From Actinomycetota bacterium (GTDB taxonomy: Bacteria > Actinomycetota > Thermoleophilia > Miltoncostaeales > Miltoncostaeaceae): DNA of 64,000 nt. Under the pieces are notes generated by a model, which was given only the letters and a program-made list of their open reading frames with translations, was not told where the DNA came from and ran no database searches. The stretch is taken from positions 1-64,000 of the forward strand of contig JACJWX010000008.1 in the NCBI GenBank assembly GCA_020636905.1, written 5' to 3'. Shown here one piece after another: positions 1 through 10,619 of this stretch. Numbering within the stretch: position 1 is the first letter of the stretch; every line of letters begins with the position of its first letter. Made by a program: the position numbers and the translations under genes.

Positions 1-271
1 GGCTGTCGACCAGGCGCGCCTCCACTCCGGGCGACCCGGGGAGCGGTTCCGAGATCACGGCCACGCGGACGTGTCCATCGCCGAACCGCACGTCCCCGGT
101 CCAGTCGACGGTCGCGCCGGCGTGGGGCAGCACGGTTTCGCTGCGAGGCACCATGAGCCGTACCTCGTGCCCGAGCGCGGCCAGTGCGCGTGGGAGCGAT
201 CCGGCGACGTCGCCGAGCCCCCCGACCTTCACGTAGGGGGCCGACTCGGCGGCGACGATCAGGATCTTCAC
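1..271 (-). CDS. glgA: Glycogen synthase, N-terminal part (cut by window edge)
   Basis: ADP-glucose-dependent glucosyltransferase (GT5) that extends alpha-1,4-glucan chains. Only about 90 N-terminal residues are present. They begin VKILIVAAESAPYVKVGG, continuing LGDVAGSLPRAL, and contain the KxGGLGDV substrate loop typical of bacterial glycogen synthases. The GTG start overlaps the glgC stop codon as GTGA (268-271), so translation is probably coupled to glgC, which makes the ADP-glucose substrate. The rest of the gene lies outside the window. Family assignment is strong from the N-terminal motif and the glgC neighbour. An ADP-glucose-using synthase fits better than the UDP-glucose type. Confidence 0.9.
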   Translation of the reverse strand, partial: MKILIVAAESAPYVKVGGLGDVAGSLPRALAALGHEVRLMVPRSETVLPHAGATVDWTGDVRFGDGHVRVAVISEPLPGSPGVEARLVDS

Positions 272-1569
272 GAAGCGTCCCGACGGGTGACGGTGCCGCC
301 GCTGGGCACCACCCCGTCGGTGGGGAAGTCGCTCGGTCCCACGTCGGGATCGATGCGGCAGTTGCGACCCACGCGCGCGCTCGCGGGGACGGTCGCGCGC
401 TTCCCGATGAGCGTGATTCCCGTGTTGAGCCGCGTCGGCTGGACCTCGTTGGGGATCGTCAGGTCATCGCCGAGACCCACCTGCGCGCCGGCGTTGACGA
501 TGGCCTCCTTGTCGACGATGACGCGATCGAGCAGGACGTCCCGATGGACGACGGAGTCGAACATGATGATCGAGTCGCGCACCACGGCACCGCGCTCCAC
601 GATGACCCCGGGGGACAGCACCGACCGTTCGACCGCGCCCTCGATGTGGCAGCCGTGGGAGACCATCGACTGGGTGACCGAACCTGTCGAGGTGATGACG
701 CCGGGCGGACGCTCCTTGGACTTGGTGTGCAGGAGCCAGCCCCGGTCGGCGAGATCGATCGCCGGGGGCTCGGCCAGAAGCTCCATGTTGGAATCCCAGT
801 AGCTCTGAATCGTGCCGACGTCGCGCCAGTACCCGTCGAAGCGGTGGGCGAACACCCGATCGCCCGACGAAATCATGTGGGGGACCACGTCGCCGCCGAA
901 GTCGCGCTTCGATTCGTCACGCCGCGCGTCCTCGCGCAGGCGCTGGATGAGCGCTTCGGTCCGGAACACGTAGAACCCCATCGACGCAAGGTTCGTGGTG
1001 GGCTCCGGCGGCTTCTCGAGCCACTTGGTGATGCGATCGTCGTCGCCGGTTTGCGCGAGCCCGAACCGGTGCGCGTCCTCGATCGGCACCGGCTGGAGCG
1101 CGATGGTGCAGTCCGCGTCATGCGCGAGGTGTTCCATGAGCATCGGCCGGTAGTCCATCTTGTAGATGTGGTCCCCGCCGAGCACCAGTACGTGTTCGGC
1201 ACCGAGTTCCTGGATCTCGTCGATGTTCTGGTACACGGCGTCGGCTGTGCCCTGGTACCAGCCTGATCCCTGCCGGCCGAGATACGGCGAGATGAGCCGC
1301 ACGCCGATGCTCTGCGAACGGTCGAGGTCCCACGGTTTGCCGGTGCCGATGTGGTCGTGGAGGGACACCGGGCGGTACTGCGTCAGCACGACGATGTCGT
1401 AGAGCCCCGAGTTGACGCAGTTCGACAGCGCGAAGTCGATGATCCGGTACTTGCCGCCGAACGGCACCGCCGGCTTGGCGCGGTGGGCGGAGAGGATCGA
1501 CAGGCGGGAGCCCTGGCCTCCGGCGAGGATGATGACGACCACGCCTCGTTTGGGGGTCCAGACGGCCAT
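268..1569 (-). CDS. glgC: Glucose-1-phosphate adenylyltransferase
   Basis: Makes ADP-glucose from ATP and glucose-1-phosphate, the committed step of glycogen synthesis. The protein is 433 aa, a normal length. It has the nucleotidyltransferase signature GGQGSRL at about residues 17-23, KPAVPFGGKYRIIDF just after, and a C-terminal left-handed beta-helix region (IIMFDSVVHRDVLLDRVIVD). The ATG start has a good AAAGGAG ribosome site about 10 bases upstream. The gene is divergent from the dnaK operon and shares its control region. It is followed by glgA with a 4-base overlap. Glycogen synthesis is therefore transcribed as a pair here. Confidence 0.95.
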   Translation of the reverse strand: MAVWTPKRGVVVIILAGGQGSRLSILSAHRAKPAVPFGGKYRIIDFALSNCVNSGLYDIVVLTQYRPVSLHDHIGTGKPWDLDRSQSIGVRLISPYLGRQGSGWYQGTADAVYQNIDEIQELGAEHVLVLGGDHIYKMDYRPMLMEHLAHDADCTIALQPVPIEDAHRFGLAQTGDDDRITKWLEKPPEPTTNLASMGFYVFRTEALIQRLREDARRDESKRDFGGDVVPHMISSGDRVFAHRFDGYWRDVGTIQSYWDSNMELLAEPPAIDLADRGWLLHTKSKERPPGVITSTGSVTQSMVSHGCHIEGAVERSVLSPGVIVERGAVVRDSIIMFDSVVHRDVLLDRVIVDKEAIVNAGAQVGLGDDLTIPNEVQPTRLNTGITLIGKRATVPASARVGRNCRIDPDVGPSDFPTDGVVPSGGTVTRRDAS

Positions 1570-1610
1570 GGCGCATCAGCTCCTTTTCGGTGGTGAGCTC
1601 GTACCTGACG

Positions 1611-1616
1611 AGCCTA
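1611..1616 (-). promoter_or_regulatory. Candidate -10 element for glgC
   Basis: Reads TAGGCT on the minus strand, about 41 bases upstream of the glgC start, leaving room for a leader with the AAAGGAG ribosome site. The same hexamer sits before several other genes in this window. No convincing -35 was seen, so this is a pattern-based call. Confidence 0.35.
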
Positions 1617-1697
1617 CTCCACCTACTGCCGCGACGCAGCGCTCCCGGCCCCGATTTCCGAGCCGTTGCAGGCCTGACACACCCTGATCCCGACAGG

Positions 1698-1730
1698 GAC
1701 AAAGTTGAGTCGAGACGACTCAACTTTGTC
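1698..1730. promoter_or_regulatory. HAIR operator (HspR-associated inverted repeat)
   Basis: Perfect 15-base inverted repeat with a 3-base centre (arms GACAAAGTTGAGTCG and CGACTCAACTTTGTC). Its core TTGAGT-N7-ACTCAA matches the HAIR consensus CTTGAGT-N7-ACTCAAG bound by HspR in actinobacteria, except for the outermost base of each arm. It lies 11 bases upstream of the dnaK -35 box, in the divergent region with glgC. hspR itself is the fifth gene of the downstream operon, giving the classical feedback loop in which HspR with DnaK as co-repressor shuts off dnaK transcription. A terminator role is unlikely because both flanking genes are transcribed away from it. Confidence 0.85.
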
Positions 1731-1740
1731 GATTCCTAAC

Positions 1741-1768
1741 TTGACATGCCTCATGTCAGATCTACCAT
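1741..1768 (+). promoter_or_regulatory. Promoter of the dnaK operon
   Basis: Perfect -35 TTGACA (1741-1746), a 16-base spacer and a -10 TACCAT (1763-1768). The leader would be about 65 bases to the dnaK ATG, with AAGGAG at 1825-1830 as ribosome site. This is the best consensus promoter seen in the window. The HAIR operator lies just upstream and a second inverted repeat covers the -35. Confidence 0.65.
1742..1758. promoter_or_regulatory. Second inverted repeat over the dnaK -35 box
   Basis: TGACATG-CCT-CATGTCA, a perfect 7-base inverted repeat starting inside the TTGACA box. Its position would let a bound protein block RNA polymerase. It does not match HAIR (TTGAGT core) or CIRCE (long TTAGCACTC-type repeat), so the ligand is unknown. 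Confidence 0.45.
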
Positions 1769-1840
1769 GGTCGATGTCAGGTGTTGACCGCGGTCGGATT
1801 GGGCCGACGCGGACCCCGATCGACAAGGAGTCTTCAGCGC

Positions 1841-3736
<1,896 letters not shown>

Positions 3737-3749
3737 GGAGGACACAGCA

Positions 3750-4214
3750 ATGACATCAGTTGTTCGTTGGGATCCCTTCAGGGACGTGGCGACGCTCCGC
3801 GACGAGGTGAACCGACTCTTCAGCCGGAGCCTCGGCGGGCAGCCGGTGCCGTCCGGGGCGCAGAACGCGACCTGGGCGCCCCCGGTGGACGTCTTCGATA
3901 CGCCCGAGGAGATCGTGCTTCGCGCGGAACTCCCGGGATTGCGTCCCGAGGACGTTGACGTCGAACTCGACGAGAACGTGCTCACCATCTCGGGTGAGCG
4001 GACGTTCGAGGAGCGGACCGGCGACGAGCGCAACTACCGGCTCGAGCGCGCGTACGGTCGGTTCTCGCGCTCCGTGAGCCTCCCCAAGGACGTCAAGGGT
4101 GAGGAGATCTCCGCCGCGTTCGACCTGGGCGTGCTGGAGATCCGCATTCCGAAGGCCGACGAGGTGAAGCCACGGAAGATCGTCGTCAACACGAACGAGG
4201 CGACGGCGGAGTGA
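3750..4214 (+). CDS. Small heat-shock protein, Hsp20/alpha-crystallin family
   Basis: ATP-independent holdase of 154 aa. It starts MTSVVRWDPFRDVATLRDEV, the usual N-terminal segment of class-A bacterial Hsp20 proteins. An alpha-crystallin domain spans roughly residues 40-140 (PPVDVFDTPEEIVLRAELPG, LTISGERTFEE, and the closing GVLEIRIPKADE). Thirteen bases separate it from dnaK, with GGGAGG as ribosome site. Placement of an hsp20 between dnaK and grpE is less common than the plain dnaK-grpE-dnaJ order. It puts this holdase under the same HspR control as the Hsp70 machine. Confidence 0.93.
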   Translation: MTSVVRWDPFRDVATLRDEVNRLFSRSLGGQPVPSGAQNATWAPPVDVFDTPEEIVLRAELPGLRPEDVDVELDENVLTISGERTFEERTGDERNYRLERAYGRFSRSVSLPKDVKGEEISAAFDLGVLEIRIPKADEVKPRKIVVNTNEATAE

Positions 4215-4807
4215 TGCAGAGCGGCGACCCACAGGACGCCGCGGCGCAGCCAGAGCAGGTGGGGGCGGACGAGTCCACCCCCACCGGGGCTCCGGACGCC
4301 GCGGAGCAGCCGACACCGGAGGCCGCCGACACATCGGACGCCGCCGGCAACGACCAGAGCGAGCGCCTCCAGGCCGAGCGCGACGAGTACCTCGACGCAC
4401 TTCAACGGCTGAAAGCCGAGTTCGACAACTACCGCCGGCGCATGGAACGCGAGCGTGTGAACCAGCGATCGGCCGCCCACCACGAGGTGCTCGTCGAGGT
4501 GCTGCCGGTGCTCGACAACCTGGAACGGGCTGTCGAGGCGTTGCGGGCGAAGGATGCCGAGCTCGCCGGCGGAGTCGAGATGGTGCGGACGCAACTGGCC
4601 GAGGTGGTCGGGGGCCGTGGCCTCGAGGAAGTCGACGCGCACGGTGCGCAGTTCGACCCGACCGTCCACGAGGCGGTGGCCTCGGTGCCCAGCGCCGACG
4701 CCGACCACGGCACGGTCATCGAGGTGGTGCAGAAGGGATACCGGGCCGGCGACGAGGTCGTCCGGGCCGCGAAGGTCGTCGTTTCGGCGGGGACCCCATC
4801 CACGTAG
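4211..4807 (+). CDS. grpE: Nucleotide exchange factor GrpE
   Basis: Releases ADP from DnaK. 198 aa: an acidic, low-complexity N-terminus (to about residue 50), a long coiled coil (ERLQAERDEYLDALQRLKAE, FDNYRRRMERERV), then the beta domain ending in GYRAGDEVVRAAKVVVS, the conserved GrpE signature. The start is either GTG 4211 (GTGA overlap with the hsp20 stop, spaced 10 bases from GAGG) or ATG three bases later. Translation is probably coupled to hsp20. Confidence 0.95.
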   Translation: MMQSGDPQDAAAQPEQVGADESTPTGAPDAAEQPTPEAADTSDAAGNDQSERLQAERDEYLDALQRLKAEFDNYRRRMERERVNQRSAAHHEVLVEVLPVLDNLERAVEALRAKDAELAGGVEMVRTQLAEVVGGRGLEEVDAHGAQFDPTVHEAVASVPSADADHGTVIEVVQKGYRAGDEVVRAAKVVVSAGTPST

Positions 4808-4826
4808 GCCGGCACTCCACCGGCCT
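4806..4826 (+). promoter_or_regulatory. Hairpin between grpE and dnaJ
   Basis: AGGCCGG-CACTCCA-CCGGCCT, a 7-base stem with a 7-base loop, starting in the grpE stop codon and ending 4 bases before the dnaJ ribosome site (GAAGGA, 4831-4836). No T-run follows. It could attenuate transcription, protect or process the mRNA, or lower dnaJ output. Confidence 0.4.
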
Positions 4827-4841
4827 GGCAGAAGGACTTCA

Positions 4842-5921
4842 TTGAACGACCTGTACGGCGTGCTGGGCCTCTCGAAGGGCGCCAGCGCAGACGACATCAA
4901 GAAGGCATATCGCAAGCTCGCTCGCGAGTATCACCCGGACCGCAATCCGGGGGACGCGAAGGCCGAGGAGCGGTTCAAAGAGGTCTCGCACGCGTACGAC
5001 GTGCTGTCCGATTCCGAGAAGCGGCGGCAGTACGACGCCGGTCAGATGTTCGGAACCGGGAACGCCGGGGGTGGCAACGCCTCGGGCGGGGGCGGCGGGT
5101 TCGGCGACTTCGCCGACATCTTCTCGAGCATGTTCCGCGGGGGCCGCGGTGGAGGCGCCGACCAGCGCACCGCCAGCCGCCGGGGTTCGGACCTCGAGGT
5201 CGAGGTGACTCTGTCGTTCGACCAGGCGATGCGCGGCGCACAGCTCCCCGTGACCGTCGACGCCCAGCAGGCGTGTGACGTTTGCGGCGGCTCGGGCGCG
5301 AAGTCCGGCAGCAGCCCGCGGCTGTGCCCGGAATGCCGCGGCCGCGGTGTGGTGGGCCGCGATCTCGGAGGATTCTCGCTCGGGCAGCCATGTCCCCGCT
5401 GTCAGGGCAACGGAACGGTCATCGACGACCCCTGCGACAAGTGCAAGGGGGCGGGTGGCATCCCCGCGCGGCGCAAGTACACCGTGAAGATCCCTCCGGG
5501 GGTGAAAGACGGCACACGGATCCGGATGGCCGGCAAGGGCCAGGCGGGGACACGTGGTGCCAAGCCGGGCGACCTCTACGTCGTCAGCCGGGTCACCCCG
5601 AGCAGGGTCTTCACCCGCCAGGGCGACGACCTGGTCGTCGAGGTACCCGTGACCTTCGCGGAGGCCGCGCTGGGCGCGCGCGTCGACGTCCCCACCATCG
5701 ACGGGCGCATCAAACTCACGGTGCCCGAGGGGTCCCAGGACGGGCGCAGCCTGCGCGTGCCCGGCAAGGGCGCGCCCAAGCTCAAGGGATCCGGCAACGG
5801 CGACCTGATCGCCAGGCTCCGCGTCCAGGTCCCCGAGAAGCTCACCCAGGCCGAACGCACGGCCCTGGAACGGTTCGCGCAGCTCAACACGGGGAATCCG
5901 CGCGAGGGGCTGTTCTCATGA
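4842..5921 (+). CDS. dnaJ: Hsp40 co-chaperone DnaJ (type I)
   Basis: Delivers clients to DnaK and stimulates its ATPase. 359 aa from a TTG start. The TTG is chosen because the following codons give the family N-terminus (fM)NDLYGVLGLSKGAS and GAAGGA lies 5 bases upstream; no ATG or GTG fits as well. J domain with HPD at residues 31-33, a Gly-rich G/F region near residues 67-90, then four zinc motifs (CDVCGGSG, CPECRGRG, CPRCQGNG, CDKCKGAG) and the C-terminal client-binding domains. The stop overlaps the hspR ATG as ATGA. Confidence 0.96.
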   Translation: MNDLYGVLGLSKGASADDIKKAYRKLAREYHPDRNPGDAKAEERFKEVSHAYDVLSDSEKRRQYDAGQMFGTGNAGGGNASGGGGGFGDFADIFSSMFRGGRGGGADQRTASRRGSDLEVEVTLSFDQAMRGAQLPVTVDAQQACDVCGGSGAKSGSSPRLCPECRGRGVVGRDLGGFSLGQPCPRCQGNGTVIDDPCDKCKGAGGIPARRKYTVKIPPGVKDGTRIRMAGKGQAGTRGAKPGDLYVVSRVTPSRVFTRQGDDLVVEVPVTFAEAALGARVDVPTIDGRIKLTVPEGSQDGRSLRVPGKGAPKLKGSGNGDLIARLRVQVPEKLTQAERTALERFAQLNTGNPREGLFS

Positions 5922-6334
5922 GCGCCCGGCGAATCGGGGTCTACCTGATCGGCGTGGCCGCCGAGCTCGCGGGAATGCATCCGCAGACGCTGCGGCTCTA
6001 CGAGCGGCGCGGCCTGATCACCCCCCAGCGGAGCGAGGGTCGCACGCGGCGGTACACCGATGCCGACGTGGCCCTGCTGCGCCGCATCCACGAGCTCTCG
6101 GAACTCGGCCTGAACCTGGCCGGGATCGAACGCGTGCTCGAACTCGAGGCGCGTCTGGAGCGGGCACAGACCCGCGTGGCGCAGCTCGAGGAGGAACTGG
6201 TGCGCCGTGAACGGGCGCACACCGAGGCGATGGACGACTACAAACGATCAACGCGGGCTGAGCTGGTGCGCGTCACGTGCACCGAAACGGCACTTGTGCC
6301 GGTGGTGAGGCCCATCATTCGGGGAAGGAGGTAA
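5918..6334 (+). CDS. hspR: MerR-family heat-shock repressor HspR
   Basis: 138 aa regulator with an N-terminal MerR winged helix (IGVAAELAGMHPQTLRLYER followed by RGL, then EGRTRRYTDADV) and a C-terminal coiled coil (ERAQTRVAQLEEELVRRERA). HspR binds HAIR inverted repeats and represses the dnaK and clpB operons in actinobacteria. Here the gene lies within the operon it should control, overlapping dnaJ by 4 bases and followed 4 bases later by clpB. The 33-base HAIR at 1698-1730 is the expected target. A GlnR-type MerR is possible in principle, but context makes HspR nearly certain. Confidence 0.95.
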   Translation: MSARRIGVYLIGVAAELAGMHPQTLRLYERRGLITPQRSEGRTRRYTDADVALLRRIHELSELGLNLAGIERVLELEARLERAQTRVAQLEEELVRRERAHTEAMDDYKRSTRAELVRVTCTETALVPVVRPIIRGRR

Positions 6335-6338
6335 CCCG

Positions 6339-8933
<2,595 letters not shown>

Positions 8934-8941
8934 GCGTCGAC

Positions 8942-8973
8942 CCGGTGGTGGCGTCAGCCGGCGCCACCACCGG
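8942..8973. terminator. Hairpin terminator after clpB
   Basis: Perfect 12-base stem (CCGGTGGTGGCG / CGCCACCACCGG) with an 8-base loop, between the convergent clpB and DUF1801 genes. There is no T-run, as is common for actinobacterial hairpin terminators. It can serve both strands. Confidence 0.65.
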
Positions 8974-8988
8974 TGTGGAGCCGGGAAC

Positions 8989-9420
8989 TCAGAAGCCGTC
9001 CCACCCGGGAAGCTCGGCCGCCTGCCGGAGCCACGCGGTGAACCGTTCGTCGTCGATCTCCGCTTCGGTGGCGATGTTGACGCAGCGGGCGCGACCGTCC
9101 TTCGTCGCCACGGGCGGCTGCGGGTCGAGCGACACACCGTCGAAGAACGTCACCTTCACCGCGCGGGTGAGGCAGTGGACGCTCAGGAACCAGCCATCGT
9201 CGGACCCCCAGAACGGCGAGTTCCAGCGCACCGCCCGCCGGGCGTCCGGCACGACCGCCCGTACCAGGCGGTCCAGGTGGCGTCCCACGTCACCCTTCCA
9301 GTCCGGCATGGCGTCGATGTACGCCTGCACCGGGCCCTCGCCGTCGCCCTTCGGGATCTGCGGGTTGCCGCCCGAGAGCAGACGGGGCGCGGGCTCTGTC
9401 CCCTGGTGATCCTCGGGCAT
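8989..9420 (-). CDS. DUF1801 domain protein
   Basis: 143 aa, starting MPEDHQGTEPAPRLLSG, with GAGG 6 bases before the ATG. The core (QAYIDAMPDWKGDVGRHLDR, VVPDARRAVRWNSPFWG, WFLSVHCLTRAVKVTFF) matches the DUF1801/YdhG-type fold, a small alpha/beta family related to the frataxin-like YdeI/YdhG proteins of poorly known function. Some members are linked to metal or polymer handling, but no function is assigned here. Convergent with clpB and monocistronic by layout. Confidence 0.75.
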   Translation of the reverse strand: MPEDHQGTEPAPRLLSGGNPQIPKGDGEGPVQAYIDAMPDWKGDVGRHLDRLVRAVVPDARRAVRWNSPFWGSDDGWFLSVHCLTRAVKVTFFDGVSLDPQPPVATKDGRARCVNIATEAEIDDERFTAWLRQAAELPGWDGF

Positions 9421-9477
9421 CGCCACCTCAGCCGTCGCCGCGAACACATCTTCACCCTCCGCGAAGCGTACCCGCAT

Positions 9478-9510
9478 GCGCGGGGGACGCGACGACTGCG
9501 TCCCCCGCGC
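9478..9510. terminator. Hairpin terminator of the RTX-like gene
   Basis: Perfect 13-base stem (GCGCGGGGGACGC / GCGTCCCCCGCGC) and 7-base loop, 5 bases past the stop codon of the minus-strand RTX-like gene and before DUF1801. Confidence 0.65.
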
Positions 9511-9515
9511 GCCGG

Positions 9516-10472
9516 CTACGGCGAGCAGTTGACGATCACGTTCGTCCCCGAGCCGCCGTCGCACACCTTCTCCCTGCCGGGGCCGCCGTCGAGGTGGTCG
9601 TCGTCGTCCTGCCCCCGGAGCGAGTCGGCGCCGCCGCGGCCGAACAGCCGGTCGTCGCCGAGCGAGCCGAACATGTTGTCGTTCCCCGGCCCGCCGATCA
9701 TGACGTCGTCGTCATCGCCGCCGTACATCTGGTCGTTGCCCGACCCGCCCGTGAGTCCGTCGTCGCCGTCCTGGCCGAAGATGGAGTCGACGCCCGGGCC
9801 GCCATTGATCCGGTCGTTCGCGGCGCCTCCGTAGAGCCGATCCGAGCCGGCCTGCCCGTTGATGGTGTCCCGTCCGGTGGGGTCGTCGCCGTTGGCGGTT
9901 CCGCCGCCGTAGACGAGGTCGTTGCCCGGTCCGCCCGTCAGGACGTCATCCCCGGCGCCGCCGTGGAGTGTGTCGGCGCCCGATCCGCCGGTCATCCGGT
10001 CGATGTCGTCGCCGCCGTCGAGATCGTCGGCGCCGGTGCCGCCCAATACCACGTCGCTGCCGTGCTCACCCCGGAGCGTGTCGTTGCCGCCCTGGCCGCG
10101 GATGAGGTCGCCGTCGTCGCCGCCGAACACCGTGTCGTCCCCCGGTCCGCCATAGAGCTGGTCGATGCCGGGGCCGCCACAGATGAGGTCGTCTCCGCCG
10201 TGCCCGAAGACATTGTCGTTCCCGCCGTTGGCCTGGATGACATCACGGCCGGGCGTGCCGTGGATACTGTCGACGCCGTTGGTGCCGACGATCGTTGCCG
10301 GAACGCCGTCGCAGACGATCGAGACGACGTCACCCGGAACGGGGCTGGTCGGCGGTTGCGGGCCGGTACCCGGGGCGGGACCCGTCGCCGCCGTCCCGCT
10401 CAGCGACGTGAACGTGACCATGGCGGCCACCCCGAGGGCGCCTGCCAGCCAGCGTGGGCGAAGGAATCGCAT
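9516..10472 (-). CDS. Secreted calcium-binding RTX-repeat protein
   Basis: 318 aa. N-terminal Sec signal peptide (MRFLRPRWLAGALGVAAMVT then FTSLSGTAATG), a short linker, then at least 20 nonapeptide repeats of the GGxGxDxLx type (for example GGPGDDTVFGGDDGDLI, GGAGDDVLTGGPGNDLV) that form a Ca2+-binding beta-roll. A C-terminal Cys-bracketed cap (VCDGGSGTNVIVNC) closes the protein, and another Cys (VSIVCDG) precedes the repeats. Start chosen at the signal peptide, with AAAGG upstream. Unlike type I secreted RTX proteins it carries an N-terminal signal, so export is probably by Sec. The ligand is unknown; adhesion or a structural role is plausible. Divergent from the LuxR-type regulator. Confidence 0.8.
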   Translation of the reverse strand: MRFLRPRWLAGALGVAAMVTFTSLSGTAATGPAPGTGPQPPTSPVPGDVVSIVCDGVPATIVGTNGVDSIHGTPGRDVIQANGGNDNVFGHGGDDLICGGPGIDQLYGGPGDDTVFGGDDGDLIRGQGGNDTLRGEHGSDVVLGGTGADDLDGGDDIDRMTGGSGADTLHGGAGDDVLTGGPGNDLVYGGGTANGDDPTGRDTINGQAGSDRLYGGAANDRINGGPGVDSIFGQDGDDGLTGGSGNDQMYGGDDDDVMIGGPGNDNMFGSLGDDRLFGRGGADSLRGQDDDDHLDGGPGREKVCDGGSGTNVIVNCSP

Positions 10473-10607
10473 CGTGCAACCTTTCTTCGGAAATCGCGTA
10501 CGTCGCCATGGTCCGGTCGGAACGTTCCGGAACGCACCGGGTGAATCCCCGGCGCGCATCCCCGGCCCGCTCGGCCAGGGAGGGTTTCCCGCGCCGACCC
10601 CTCGACG

Positions 10608-10613
10608 TAGGCT
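10608..10613 (+). promoter_or_regulatory. -10 element for a leaderless regulator mRNA
   Basis: TAGGCT ending 6 bases before the ATG of the LuxR-type gene. No ribosome site is present, which fits a leaderless transcript. Confidence 0.45.
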
Positions 10614-10619
10614 CGCGCC

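Noticed and set aside
1698..1730. The 33-base inverted repeat as a transcription terminator
   Set aside because: Both flanking genes are transcribed away from it and its core matches HAIR.
9516..10472. Repeated DNA in the RTX-like gene considered as a CRISPR or tandem repeat array
   Set aside because: Repeats are at protein level (9 residues), divergent in DNA, and there are no spacers or cas genes.
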